DNA of 64,000 nucleotides, from NCBI RefSeq assembly GCF_030687145.1, contig NZ_CP117460.1, forward strand, positions 2,666,001-2,730,000. The letters run 5' to 3'. Source of the DNA: Pseudomonas sp. FP1742. Lineage in GTDB: Bacteria; Pseudomonadota; Gammaproteobacteria; Pseudomonadales; Pseudomonadaceae. Positions 8,606-18,041 of the stretch are shown one piece after another; the first letter of the stretch is position 1, and each line of letters starts with the position of its first letter. Under the pieces are notes generated by a model. That model worked only from the letters and a program-made list of their open reading frames with translations. It searched no databases and was not told where the DNA came from. Both the position numbers and the translations under genes were made by a program.

Positions 8606-11600
8606 TTAATCGAGTCCGTGCAGCAAACTGAACTCTTGTTTTGTCAGCGGTGTGAACCGGTTGTTTCGAAGCTGGCTGATGGCATACAGGGCACGACCCG
8701 TACGGCCATTACCGTCGCCCAGACCATGGAAACCTACGACGGTCGCCAGCAATTGTTTGTCGAAATGCTCATGACTGGCGTTCAGTGTTTTCAGATGTTG
8801 TTCCATCGCGGCGAATCCACTGATGTTGCTGGCATATTTCTTGTCATTGACGCCCACGCGCACGACGTCCGAGGTGGCTGGCGCGATACGGGCATGCAGC
8901 TGTTTGATCACGGTCGGATCAGTCAGTGTTTTTTGATTGCCGGCGTACTCGCGCAGCACCGCAACGATGCTGTCGAGGTCGTTGCCAGGGGAGGTAGAAC
9001 CATTGACGATCCAGGCGCCGGCCCTTTGCGAGTTATCGGTAAAGCCCATTGGATTGAAGGCTGATTCTGGCATGACCTGATTAAACGGTGCCTTGCCCAG
9101 GTCTTGCTGTAATACGTTTTGTTGGTAATTCTTCATGTAGGTGACGTTTTTCGCTTCGACCTGGGCAAAGGTTGCCAGTGTATCGGCGTAACCTTGAGCA
9201 CCGGATGCGGAGCGGGCGCTGGTGTAGCTGTATTGAGCTTTTTCCAGGACAGCCTTGAAAAGATCATCAACAGGCGCTCGACCGATCAATCCCTGCAGAT
9301 CTTGCGCTTGCTTGAGTCCGAGCGCTGATTCAACCAGCGCATTGTTGAACAGATGCTCCAGTTCGGACGGCAGAGCGCCATCCGGCAGTCGACTGTTCTT
9401 GTTGCCCAGGCGGCTCACGATCTGTTCAACGGTTTGAATGCTGTCGTCCTTGAACAACGCTCGACCATGGGCAACCGTGTCCAGCGACATTCGAATCCGG
9501 GGTCCTGCGCCGGTATGGTTGATGGCCCGGAGCAGATCATAGCTGTTCACGCCTGTCAGATTGCGCAACTGCCGCCGAGCCAGGTACGGGGTGGAGAGCG
9601 CATGCGCGCCTAGTTTTTTCACGCCCCGAGCCAATAGTTTTCCGCCGCCCTTGAGCAGTTGAGGCACTCCGTCAATGGGGTTGAAAAGGCTGATGACCGT
9701 ACTGCCAACAACTTTGGACGTGGAAAGGAGTCTGGAGACCAGGGTCGTGGCCTTGGCGCTGATAGCGGCAACTTTAATGCCGACGACGGCAAAGGAAACA
9801 GCGAGGGCCGCCGCGTCCATGACACAGCCGTGAATGGCGCGGTTCTGTCGGGCAGCAACCCCCGAGGAAAGCTCCTCGACGCATTCCTTGAACGGAATGA
9901 TCAGGTTCAGAACGAATGTGAAGATGGCGTCGGTCTTTTCAATCGCTTTTTCCCGTCGTGTCTGATCGAGGCCCAGTTGCATCAGTTCATCTACAGTGAA
10001 ATAGGGGTTCTCTTTTGCAATAAGGTCGCTGATTGCTTCTTTTCGCGTGGAACGAAAGTAGCGGTTCGGCGAGGGGGTGTCTGCACTGGCCGACGATGGG
10101 TTGAATTCACCGATCTTGCGGATGAAAAAGGCGGACCGGGAATAGCTGCGGGGGGCCGTGTTCGCTCGATAAGCCTGTATATCCAGACGGCCTTCCAAAT
10201 GGTGTTTGTGGTTCACAAACGTCGCTACAGCGGACTCACTGGCCATGAAGAGAGGGCGAAACACTTCGCCAAGTTCCTCGCTGTATACGCATTCCGTCCT
10301 CATTGGAAACAGTTGATAACAACGAAGCTCTGAATCGAGTACCGCACAAATGAGAACGCCATAACGGCCCGTTTTCCCTGGAACGGGTGTCGCTGGTCTT
10401 GCTACGCCCGTCGGGTTGGGAATATTGGTAAATCGGGTGGTTGTGTATTCCTGAACACTATAGATACCCAGATGGCCGTTCTCGATGAACGACCTGTCCG
10501 TCGGGCTTAGTTGCGAAAAGGTGACGTTGATAATGGCCGACAATGCTTCGGTCATTGAGTTGTGATGATTGTGGATCGCTTGCTGAAATAAATCCGCAAC
10601 GGGGTACATGTCAGCCAGATCAGGGAAAGCCTCGTAAATGCTGGTCCCTTTGGTTCGATCCCAATCCTGGGTGTGAAGCTCGTCGCCCAGGTAAAGATCG
10701 ACAACCGATACCCGCCTTCCTGCGCCGCCGCCTGTTCCGCGATGTTTGACCAACAGTTCCTCGGGGTCACAATCCGGCACCTGGGATTTCAGTTCTTTAA
10801 GCGCGATCGCCTTGCGATGGGGCAGCGGTTTGCCCAGATCAATCAAGGCGCTCGTCATCATGTCCGCATGTTGCTTGTACTCCTGCGTCGCCACGGAAAC
10901 GGCTTGCTGACTGAGGTTGCCCTCTGAGTCCCGGACGATCAGCTCGTTCATCAGCGCCCAGGTGATCACGGGGTCAGCCGAGTGTGTGGCAAACACTGCT
11001 TTGAGCTCGGGAGTCAATTGCGATGCGCGGGCGAACCCCAGCAGGTGTTGGTAGCTCATGCTCCGGGAAACACCGGGGGTGATCGCTTCGGCAAAGTGTA
11101 CGGCCTGGGTGAAGACGACCCACGCCGGTGTGCCGATCCGCAGATTGGATGGCAGTTCATCGGCAAGATATTCCGGCGCCATGCCACCCAGGACCAGTTC
11201 CGTGACGAGCGGGGCAATAATGGCGTCGAGCTGCAGTTGGCTGACCAGATGCTGTTCGAGTTGCGTGCGTACCACTGAGGGGGGAAGCAGCAAGTAACGT
11301 TTCGAGTAGAGGTCAAAACCGGCGAATGAGGTATTGGCGCTGTCCAGTTCCGGATCAAGGTCAAGCAGCATCACCGCAATCATCAGCTGTTCGATGAACT
11401 GCTCGGTGGGCTTGGGGCCGTTTTCTTCAGCGAACCAGCCTAATGCCGTCATGAACGCATGCCCATTATTCGAGCTCGATATTGCAATATCGATCAACTG
11501 TGCCAGGCGGTAACCTTGGCTGGTGGGCAGTTTGTCGGCGGAAAAACTTTCAAGTTTCAGCGCATGGCCATAAAGCGCAACCAAAGGAAGTTCGCCTCCG

Positions 11601-12289
11601 GTTTCTTCCTCGATCACGTCACGAATGAGAGCGCGGTTTTGCTCTGTGAGTTCGAACGGTGAGTCTTTGGGGCTGTTCAGCAACTCCCAGTAGTTCCCAT
11701 GGGACGATGACGCTGGAAGGGTGCTGACATTCAGTAAGTCGATTAACTCTCTTGCACTTTCCGCATTGCTCGGAAGTGGCAGGCCGTGAAAACGCAACCA
11801 CTGGCTTATTGTGATTTTTTCGGTGGAGGTCACCCACCCGCCGGTTAACTTGGCGCTGCCAGACAGGAGGCGCAGTTGTTCAGCGAAATCGGCAATGCCA
11901 GTGAAGTGATGGGCGATGTCGTTACGCTCGGAGAAGAAACTGACAGTAACCAGCTCGCCGTTGACTTCATGGGTACTGATGTTGTCATAGGAATAAAAGA
12001 GGTGGCCATGTTCATTGACATGAAAGATGTCCGTTCGGGGAATGCCATGTTCGGCCGCGATCTTTTTAAAGTCGGGTTGCCGGATGAGCCTGGCCAGGCA
12101 GGTTGCACCTGGACGATGCAGGTGGGAGAAGTCTGAATCCGGGTCGCAGCTAACGGATACACGATCCCAGGACCATCCAACGGTTGCCATGACATCTTCA
12201 TCGCTGAGGAAGTTGGTAATGGCTTCAATGACTGATTGTTTCTCGCGTCGATTGCTGGAATGAAATACGTGGTTGTCTGGGGTATTCAA
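8606..12289 (-). CDS. Giant toxin-like protein with C-terminal Fic domain
   Basis: A 1227-residue protein. The last 140 residues read as a Fic fold: a flap-like stretch 'ATSDVVRVGVNDKKYASN' and the catalytic loop H1188-G-L-G-D-G-N-G-R-T-G-R1199, which fits HxFx(D/E)GNGRxxR except for Phe to Leu. Fic enzymes usually transfer AMP or another nucleotide to a target protein. The middle resembles large dermonecrotic-toxin-like Pseudomonas proteins, including a hydrophobic segment at about 820-865. There is no signal peptide. It appears to use a TTG start with GGAG eight bases upstream; the next ATG is 33 codons further in. An inhibitory (S/T)xxxE(G/N) motif was not found by eye, and no small antitoxin gene adjoins it. 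Target and secretion route are unknown. Confidence 0.8.
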   Translation of the reverse strand: MNTPDNHVFHSSNRREKQSVIEAITNFLSDEDVMATVGWSWDRVSVSCDPDSDFSHLHRPGATCLARLIRQPDFKKIAAEHGIPRTDIFHVNEHGHLFYSYDNISTHEVNGELVTVSFFSERNDIAHHFTGIADFAEQLRLLSGSAKLTGGWVTSTEKITISQWLRFHGLPLPSNAESARELIDLLNVSTLPASSSHGNYWELLNSPKDSPFELTEQNRALIRDVIEEETGGELPLVALYGHALKLESFSADKLPTSQGYRLAQLIDIAISSSNNGHAFMTALGWFAEENGPKPTEQFIEQLMIAVMLLDLDPELDSANTSFAGFDLYSKRYLLLPPSVVRTQLEQHLVSQLQLDAIIAPLVTELVLGGMAPEYLADELPSNLRIGTPAWVVFTQAVHFAEAITPGVSRSMSYQHLLGFARASQLTPELKAVFATHSADPVITWALMNELIVRDSEGNLSQQAVSVATQEYKQHADMMTSALIDLGKPLPHRKAIALKELKSQVPDCDPEELLVKHRGTGGGAGRRVSVVDLYLGDELHTQDWDRTKGTSIYEAFPDLADMYPVADLFQQAIHNHHNSMTEALSAIINVTFSQLSPTDRSFIENGHLGIYSVQEYTTTRFTNIPNPTGVARPATPVPGKTGRYGVLICAVLDSELRCYQLFPMRTECVYSEELGEVFRPLFMASESAVATFVNHKHHLEGRLDIQAYRANTAPRSYSRSAFFIRKIGEFNPSSASADTPSPNRYFRSTRKEAISDLIAKENPYFTVDELMQLGLDQTRREKAIEKTDAIFTFVLNLIIPFKECVEELSSGVAARQNRAIHGCVMDAAALAVSFAVVGIKVAAISAKATTLVSRLLSTSKVVGSTVISLFNPIDGVPQLLKGGGKLLARGVKKLGAHALSTPYLARRQLRNLTGVNSYDLLRAINHTGAGPRIRMSLDTVAHGRALFKDDSIQTVEQIVSRLGNKNSRLPDGALPSELEHLFNNALVESALGLKQAQDLQGLIGRAPVDDLFKAVLEKAQYSYTSARSASGAQGYADTLATFAQVEAKNVTYMKNYQQNVLQQDLGKAPFNQVMPESAFNPMGFTDNSQRAGAWIVNGSTSPGNDLDSIVAVLREYAGNQKTLTDPTVIKQLHARIAPATSDVVRVGVNDKKYASNISGFAAMEQHLKTLNASHEHFDKQLLATVVGFHGLGDGNGRTGRALYAISQLRNNRFTPLTKQEFSLLHGLD

Positions 12290-12460
12290 GTAAGAAGCTC
12301 CATCTTCTGATGTTGGGTTGTTGCGTGGGAAGGGAGCTTAAATAAGAGTTCTTGGCGTTGTCATTTTAGTTATATGACTTTATATGACTTTTGCAGGCAG
12401 GGTTGGTGGGTTGATATTAACTATCCTGTTTTTGGCAGGGGAACTTGTCGATGTATTAAC
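12290..12460. other. AT-rich spacer between the Fic gene and the AraC gene
   Basis: These 171 bases are visibly richer in A and T than the surroundings and include the direct repeat TATATGACTT twice, at about 12371 and 12381. The spacer should hold the promoter of the Fic-domain gene (minus strand). I see no gene in it. Confidence 0.5.
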
Positions 12461-13294
12461 TTACCCGCGATATTGCCCCGGTGTCGCCGCCAGATGTTGT
12501 TTGAACACCCGCTGAAAGTGCGCCTGATCGGCAAACCCGGCTTCCAATGCGACATCGGCGATCAGCCTGCCGCTGCGCAGTCGATCCCGGGCGAACTGAA
12601 TGCGCCGGTTGACCAGAAACGCATGGGGTGTCATGCCGTAATGCTGCTTGAAGGCGCGGATCAGGTAGGACGGCGACAGTTGCGCCGCTTCGCAAATGTC
12701 TTCGAGCTTGAGCATGCGCGTACAGTTGTCGCGGATATAGTCGGCGGCCCGTTCGAGCTTGAAATTGGGTTCGCGCAGCGGTTGATCGACCGGGTTGAGC
12801 CGCTGTTGCACCTCGGTGAAAAACTCCACCGCCGCACTGTGCTTGCGCAGTACGTCCTGCTGCGGATCGACCAAGACCTCGTACAGGTTCTTCAGGCCGG
12901 TGAATAGCTCAAGGTCACGATTGTGGGTGATGGAAAACCGGCGAAACGCCAAGTCCTGGCTGAAACCGAGCTGATGCTGCAAGTCGGTCAGCCAGGGTGT
13001 CTCGACGTACAGCATCAGGTATGACCAGGGCTGGTCGTCAATCGGATTGCAGGCATGCACATCGCCGGGGTTCATCAACACCACGGTGCCGGCGCTGACC
13101 TGAAACGCCGAGTGCTCGTGGAGATAGGTGCTGCGCCCAGCCGTGATCGCGCCGATGGAAAAGTGTTCGTGGGAATGCCGTGCGTAGCAGACCTCGCGGC
13201 CGTCGGCGATGGAGCGGGCTTCGATGAAGGGCAGGGCGTCGTCGCGCCAGAAGCGCGGGGCTTTGTCTGCATCTTTGGCGACGATGTGCTTCAT
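12461..13294 (-). CDS. AraC-family transcriptional regulator
   Basis: Regulator of 277 residues with an N-terminal cupin-like sensing domain (conserved 'YARHSHEHFSIGAITAGRSTY' and 'MNPGDVHACNP') and a C-terminal double helix-turn-helix starting near 'LERAADYIRDNCTRMLKLEDICEAAQLSPSYL'. The architecture is that of AraC proteins which sense a small ligand through the cupin. I chose the start at 13294 (MKHIVAKDADKAP) because GAGG lies upstream; an extension to 13345 would overlap the upstream gene. It is 34 bases downstream of the PhnB-like gene and probably shares its transcript. Its targets are unknown. Confidence 0.86.
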   Translation of the reverse strand: MKHIVAKDADKAPRFWRDDALPFIEARSIADGREVCYARHSHEHFSIGAITAGRSTYLHEHSAFQVSAGTVVLMNPGDVHACNPIDDQPWSYLMLYVETPWLTDLQHQLGFSQDLAFRRFSITHNRDLELFTGLKNLYEVLVDPQQDVLRKHSAAVEFFTEVQQRLNPVDQPLREPNFKLERAADYIRDNCTRMLKLEDICEAAQLSPSYLIRAFKQHYGMTPHAFLVNRRIQFARDRLRSGRLIADVALEAGFADQAHFQRVFKQHLAATPGQYRG

Positions 13295-13328
13295 CTCGGA
13301 GTCCTCGGTGGGCCAGCGCCAGAGTGTA

Positions 13329-13832
13329 TTAGCTCTGGCCGGCAAAGGCTCGTTCCAGTTCGGCGATGTCGAGTTTTTTCATTTGCAGCATCGCCTGCAT
13401 CGCGCGCTGGGACTTGTGCGTGTCGGGGTCTTGCATCATGTGCATCAGCGCTATCGGCACGATCTGCCATGACACGCCGAATTTATCCTTCAGCCAGCCG
13501 CATTGCTGCGCCTGCACGGGCCCGCCGGCGGACAGGTTGCCCCAGAAGTGGTCGACTTCCTCCTGGTTCTGGCAGTTGACCTGGAACGACACCGCTTCAT
13601 TGAAGGTGAACACTGGCCCGCCATTGAGGCCGGTGAACGTCTGGCCGTCGAGCTCGAAGCTGACGGTCATCACCGAACCTTCCGGACGGCCATGGATTTC
13701 CTGACCGGCCTTGCCGTAATGGGTAATCGCGGTGATTTTCGAGTGATCGAAGATCGAGCAGTAAAACTTCGCGGCGGCTTCGGCCTGATCGTCGAACCAC
13801 AGGCAGGGCGTAAGCTTTGGAAAGCGTTGCAT
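13329..13832 (-). CDS. VOC-superfamily protein, PhnB/3-dmu-9-3-mt like
   Basis: A 167-residue protein starting MQRFPKLTPCLWFDDQAEAAAKFYCSIF, the typical opening of the PhnB-like branch of the vicinal-oxygen-chelate superfamily. Further typical segments are 'VSFELDGQTFTGLNGGP' and 'QCGWLKDKFGVSWQIVP'. Members are often annotated as 3-demethylubiquinone methyltransferase-like, but enzymatic function is unproven. Start at 13832; the in-frame codons before it do not look coding. Confidence 0.82.
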   Translation of the reverse strand: MQRFPKLTPCLWFDDQAEAAAKFYCSIFDHSKITAITHYGKAGQEIHGRPEGSVMTVSFELDGQTFTGLNGGPVFTFNEAVSFQVNCQNQEEVDHFWGNLSAGGPVQAQQCGWLKDKFGVSWQIVPIALMHMMQDPDTHKSQRAMQAMLQMKKLDIAELERAFAGQS

Positions 13833-14077
13833 GGCGGTTGTCCTCGGCAGGTTGAACACACTGGATTATCAGCGTAGCCAGTCCGCAGTGGACGGGTGGC
13901 GCCGTAGATCGACAAGTCCGTAGCAGCTGCCGAGCTGCTACGGGGCGGCGGTGACCGGTGGTCGATGAACATGGCTTGCGGGTCAAATTGCGCTTAGCTG
14001 TAGGGATAACCGAAGGCGCGCGTAACCGTCGCGGTAGAGGCGCTCCTTCAGAACACCGTGAGTCTGAGGAAACCCGC

Positions 14078-14533
14078 ATGCTGACCCTGAACATCAATGG
14101 CAAGGACCAGGAACTGGATGTCCCCGCGGACATGCCGTTGCTCTGGGTGCTGCGTGATGTCGCGCACCTGACGGGCACCAAATTCGGTTGCGGCATGGCC
14201 CAGTGTGGCGCCTGCACCGTGCACGTCGACGGCGCGCCGTTGCGCTCCTGTATCACGCCCGCCACGGCAGTGGCTCACGGGCAGAAAATTCTCACCATCG
14301 AAGGCCTGTCCAGCGACGGCTCGCATCCGGTGCAACAGGCCTGGGCCGAGCTCGACGTGGTCCAGTGCGGTTATTGCCAGTCCGGGCAGATCATGTCGGC
14401 AGCCGCGTTGCTGGCGAAGATCCCCAAACCCACCGACAGCGATATCGACCAGGCGCTGTCCGGCAACATTTGTCGTTGCGGCACCTACCCAAGAATCCGC
14501 GCAGCGGTCAAACGCGCCGCCGAGATCGGTTGA
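14078..14533 (+). CDS. [2Fe-2S] subunit of a molybdenum hydroxylase (isoquinoline 1-oxidoreductase alpha-like)
   Basis: Electron-transfer subunit of 151 residues with two [2Fe-2S] clusters. The plant-ferredoxin-type site is '[17 protein letters not shown]' and the second cluster uses '[10 protein letters not shown]' and '[11 protein letters not shown]'. This is the small subunit of xanthine-oxidase-family enzymes. The start at 14078 ([16 protein letters not shown]) is preceded by GAGGAAACC. The large Mo subunit begins 47 bases downstream and a cytochrome gene follows, so this is the first gene of a three-gene operon. Confidence 0.92.
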   Translation: MLTLNINGKDQELDVPADMPLLWVLRDVAHLTGTKFGCGMAQCGACTVHVDGAPLRSCITPATAVAHGQKILTIEGLSSDGSHPVQQAWAELDVVQCGYCQSGQIMSAAALLAKIPKPTDSDIDQALSGNICRCGTYPRIRAAVKRAAEIG

Positions 14534-14580
14534 GGCCACGTTGAAGCTATGTAGAAGCTACGTTGAAGGGAGTCTGAGCA

Positions 14581-16749
14581 ATGAACAGCATCAACCCTGT
14601 CTCGCGTCGCACTTTTCTCAAGGGCAGTGCCATGTTGGGTGGCGGTCTGGTGGTGGCTTTTGTCATTCCTGGTGGCCATCGCTTTGCCCTGGGGGCCGAG
14701 AATCAAGGAAACGTCTTCGCGCCCAATGCCTTTTTACGTATCGGGAACGACAACAGCATCACCGTGCTGCTCGGCCATTCGGAAATGGGCCAGGGCATCT
14801 GGACTGGCCTGACGATGTTGATCGCCGAAGAGCTGGACGCCGACTGGTCGAAAATCCGTGTCGAACACGCCCCCGCCTCGGCCGCCGACTATGGCCTGCC
14901 GGGGTTTGGCGGAATGCAAATCACCGGCGGCTCGACCTCGACCTGGATGGAGTTCGATCGCTACCGTCAGGCCGGAGCGGCAGCGCGCCTGATGCTGATC
15001 GAAGCAGCGGCCAAGCGCTTCGATGTCGCGCCTTCGCAGATCCGCACCGAATCGGGCGTGGTCATCGCCGGCGACAAGCGCGCCACTTACGGCGAATTGG
15101 CGGATGACGCCGGCAAGGTGCCGGTACCGGATCCGGCCTCGATCAAATTCAAGGAAGCCAAGGACTGGAAGGTCATCGGCACACCCACCAGGCGCCTCGA
15201 CACCCCGGAGAAAATCACCGGACGGGCCAAATTCGGCATGGACGTGCAATTCGACGGGCTCATGACGGCGGTGGTCGCTCGGCCTCCGGTATTCGGTGGT
15301 AGCGTCAAATCCTTCGAGGGCGCCGAGGCGCTGGCGGTGCCAGGCGTGCACAAAGTGGTGCAGGTGCCCACGGGGATCGCGGTGATTGCTGATCATTATT
15401 GGGCGGCGAAGCTGGGGCGCGATGCGCTGAAGGTCGAATGGGATCTGGGGCCCAACAGCGGGCTCGACAGTCAAAAACTGCTGGAAAGCTTTCGTAAACT
15501 CGCTGCCACCCCCGGTACCTCGGCCAGCCAGGCCGGGGATCCGACGGCGATGTTGGGCAAAGCAACGAAGACGATTGAGGCCGAATACAGCGTGCCGTAC
15601 CTGGCCCACGCGCCGATGGAGCCGCTCAATTGCACAGTGAAAATCTCTGAGGGCAAATGCGAAATCTGGACCGGTACGCAGTTTCAGACCCTGGATCAGA
15701 TGATTGCCGGGAAGATCACCGGGCTCAAACCCGAACAGGTCGAGATCCATACCCAATTCCTCGGTGGCGGTTTCGGGCGTCGGGCCAACCCGACTTCGGA
15801 CTTTGTCAGCGAAGCCGTGTATGTCGCCAAGGCGGCGGGCGGGCCGGTGAAAACCGTCTGGTCCCGAGAAGATGACATTCGCGGCGGTTACTATCGCTCG
15901 GCGTTCTTGCATCAGGCGCGCATCGGGCTGGGTGCCGACGGCATGCCGATGGCCTGGAAACATGTGCTGGTCGGGCAGTCGATCCTGACGGGCACATCTT
16001 TCGCGGCGACCATGGTCAAGGACGGGGTCGACAAAACCTCCGTCGAAGGCGTGGCTGACAGCCCTTATCTTGAGGGGTTGGCCAATCACCAGGTCGATCT
16101 GCATTCGCCGCAAACCGGCATCAGCGTGCTGTGGCTGCGATCGGTGGGACACACCCACACGGCATTCGTCATGGAATCGTTGATCGATGAGTTGGCAGAT
16201 GCCGCGGGCAAGGATCCTGTGGAATATCGGCGAGCGTTGCTCAAGGCGCACCCGCGGCATCTGGGGGTGTTGAATCTGGCGGTGGAGAAAGCCAACTGGA
16301 AGGCGCCATTGCCGGACGGGCATGCGTTGGGCGTGGCGGTGCATGAGTCTTTCGGCAGTTACGTCGCCCAAGTGGCGGAGGTGTCGCAGGATAACCTGGC
16401 GATTCGCGTGCACCGGGTGGTGTGTGCGGTGGATTGCGGCATTGCGGTCAACCCCCAAGGCATCGCCGCGCAGATGGAATCGGGCATCACTTTCGGTCTC
16501 GGATTTACCCTGCACAGCAAACTGACGTTCAAGGACGGCCAGGTGCAGCAGTCCAATTATCACGACTATCAGGTGCTGCGCCTGAACGAGATGCCGGTGG
16601 TCGAGGTGCATATCGTCCCCAGCAACGACAAACCCGGCGGCATTGGCGAGGTGGGTGTACCGCCGGTGGCGCCGGCTGTGGCGAATGCGGTGTTTGCCCT
16701 GACCGGGCAGCGTCTGCGGGAACTGCCATTGCAACTGTCGGGGGTGTGA
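14581..16749 (+). CDS. Molybdopterin-binding subunit of aldehyde/isoquinoline oxidoreductase
   Basis: Large subunit of 722 residues, homologous to IorB-type membrane-facing molybdenum hydroxylases. It begins with a twin-arginine signal 'SRRTFLKG' (residues 8-15) and a hydrophobic stretch, so the folded, cofactor-loaded enzyme is exported by Tat. Molybdopterin-contact motifs include 'GGGFGRR' near residue 394, and the catalytic Glu690 lies in 'GGIGEVGVPP'. The substrate could be an N-heterocycle or an aldehyde; sequence alone cannot decide. It is followed after one base by the cytochrome gene that should carry the electrons away. Confidence 0.9.
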   Translation: MNSINPVSRRTFLKGSAMLGGGLVVAFVIPGGHRFALGAENQGNVFAPNAFLRIGNDNSITVLLGHSEMGQGIWTGLTMLIAEELDADWSKIRVEHAPASAADYGLPGFGGMQITGGSTSTWMEFDRYRQAGAAARLMLIEAAAKRFDVAPSQIRTESGVVIAGDKRATYGELADDAGKVPVPDPASIKFKEAKDWKVIGTPTRRLDTPEKITGRAKFGMDVQFDGLMTAVVARPPVFGGSVKSFEGAEALAVPGVHKVVQVPTGIAVIADHYWAAKLGRDALKVEWDLGPNSGLDSQKLLESFRKLAATPGTSASQAGDPTAMLGKATKTIEAEYSVPYLAHAPMEPLNCTVKISEGKCEIWTGTQFQTLDQMIAGKITGLKPEQVEIHTQFLGGGFGRRANPTSDFVSEAVYVAKAAGGPVKTVWSREDDIRGGYYRSAFLHQARIGLGADGMPMAWKHVLVGQSILTGTSFAATMVKDGVDKTSVEGVADSPYLEGLANHQVDLHSPQTGISVLWLRSVGHTHTAFVMESLIDELADAAGKDPVEYRRALLKAHPRHLGVLNLAVEKANWKAPLPDGHALGVAVHESFGSYVAQVAEVSQDNLAIRVHRVVCAVDCGIAVNPQGIAAQMESGITFGLGFTLHSKLTFKDGQVQQSNYHDYQVLRLNEMPVVEVHIVPSNDKPGGIGEVGVPPVAPAVANAVFALTGQRLRELPLQLSGV

Positions 16750-16750
16750 C

Positions 16751-17329
16751 ATGAGACGACATCTGGTGCTGGGCGCGCTGGTGCTGATCGGGCTGAGTGG
16801 CTATGCCTCGGACCTGTTCGCTGACGATAAAGAAGCGCTCAAGGCGTTCGAAACGGTACAGAAGGTGTTCCAGAGCCCCCGTTGTCAGAATTGCCATATC
16901 CCCGGCGATTCGCCGTTGCAGTTCAATGCCGGGGTGCCTCACGCGATGAATGTGGTTCGCGGGATGGACGGTAAGGGCGCGGCCGGTTTGCCGTGTGCCA
17001 GTTGCCATGCCGAAAGCAATCCGCCCGCCAGTTATGGGCCCCACGCACCGCCCGGGGCGCCGCATTGGAGCCTGCCGCCCGCGGTGCACAAAATGGCCTG
17101 GATCGGTCTGCCGTCCGACAAGTTGTGCGCGATGATCAAGGACCGTTCCAGTAATGGCGACCGCGATTTTGCGGCGCTGATCAAGCATGTCAGCGAGGAC
17201 AAACTGGTGCTCTGGGGCTGGCATCCGGGTGAGGGACGGGCACCGGTGCCAGTGCCCCACGACATCTTCGTCAGCCAGTTCAAGCGCTGGGCGGACGCTG
17301 GAGGACCGTGTCCGGTGACAGGTAGCTGA
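16751..17329 (+). CDS. Two-haem c-type cytochrome, electron acceptor of the Mo hydroxylase
   Basis: Periplasmic protein of 192 residues with an N-terminal signal segment (about 1-24) and two CxxCH haem-binding motifs, CQNCH at 45-49 and CASCH at 82-86. Haem-ligand Met or His residues cannot be assigned with certainty. Its ATG is one base after the stop of the Mo subunit, so translation is probably coupled. The three-gene order Fe-S subunit, Mo subunit, cytochrome suggests electrons from a Tat-exported hydroxylase pass through this cytochrome into the respiratory chain. Confidence 0.85.
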   Translation: MRRHLVLGALVLIGLSGYASDLFADDKEALKAFETVQKVFQSPRCQNCHIPGDSPLQFNAGVPHAMNVVRGMDGKGAAGLPCASCHAESNPPASYGPHAPPGAPHWSLPPAVHKMAWIGLPSDKLCAMIKDRSSNGDRDFAALIKHVSEDKLVLWGWHPGEGRAPVPVPHDIFVSQFKRWADAGGPCPVTGS

Positions 17330-17403
17330 CCAGCGGCGTATTTATAGGGAGTCAAATCGGGTGTGAGCGACTCTAACGTTCATACTTATCAAGGGAGTGA
17401 GTG

Positions 17404-18024
17404 ATGCTAAACCCAGGTAAACCGGTCAAGCCCGGCGCTGGCGCAGACATGCGCACGCCGAACGTCCTCGATAGCGCAGCGCAAGGGCGCGATGTCCTGC
17501 GCGATTTGTCGCGCAAGGCCGAGCAAGAGCTGATGGGCGTGCAGATGGCGAGCATGGATGAGTTGACGCTGCTGTCCAATCGTCAGGGCTTCGAAGCGCT
17601 GGCCCAATTGGCGCTGGACGCCTGCCGGCAGTTGGGCCAACCGGCGACCCTGTTGTTTTTCGACCTCGATGACTTCAAGCGCATCAACCAGTTGCATGGT
17701 CGGGCCGAGGGCGACGATGCCCTGAAGACCTTCGCCGATGTGCTGCGCATCGCCTTCCGTGAAAGCGATGTGATCGGCCGGCTGGGCAGCGATGAGTTTG
17801 CTGCCTTGTTGACCGGTGCCAACGCGGTGGAAATTTCCGCGATCAGGGCACGGCTCGAAGAAATGCTCGATGAGCGCAATGCCACGGTGCATCGAGGCTA
17901 TGACATTCGCTTCAGTGTCGGGCAGATCGAGTTCGACTCTCAGCTACCCGAAACGGCGCAGGACTTGCTGGCCTCGGTCGACAAGGCATTGCACGCCCGA
18001 CAGTTCGACACCCGTCATTCTTGA
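17404..18024 (+). CDS. GGDEF-domain protein with GSDEF signature
   Basis: A 206-residue protein, essentially one GGDEF domain with about 50 polar residues before it and no membrane segment or recognisable sensor. 'LFFDLDDFKRINQLHG' supplies the metal-binding and substrate Asp/Asn residues. The signature is R-L-G-S-D-E-F, so the second Gly is Ser; GSDEF proteins may still make c-di-GMP, but this should be tested. No RxxD inhibitory site is visible upstream of the signature. The ATG at 17404 follows AAGGGAG; an in-frame GTG lies directly before it. Confidence 0.85.
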   Translation: MLNPGKPVKPGAGADMRTPNVLDSAAQGRDVLRDLSRKAEQELMGVQMASMDELTLLSNRQGFEALAQLALDACRQLGQPATLLFFDLDDFKRINQLHGRAEGDDALKTFADVLRIAFRESDVIGRLGSDEFAALLTGANAVEISAIRARLEEMLDERNATVHRGYDIRFSVGQIEFDSQLPETAQDLLASVDKALHARQFDTRHS

Positions 18025-18041
18025 AGGGCGCCATTGGCGGG

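Noticed and set aside
8606..12289. Fic-antitoxin (toxin-antitoxin) module
   Set aside because: No small partner gene adjoins on either side; the neighbours are an exporter and an AraC regulator, so a classical pair is not supported.
14734..16752. 672-codon open frame on the minus strand opposite the Mo subunit
   Set aside because: It mirrors a gene with clear cofactor motifs; the translation is rich in His, Arg and Gln and has no domain, as usual for antisense frames in GC-rich DNA.
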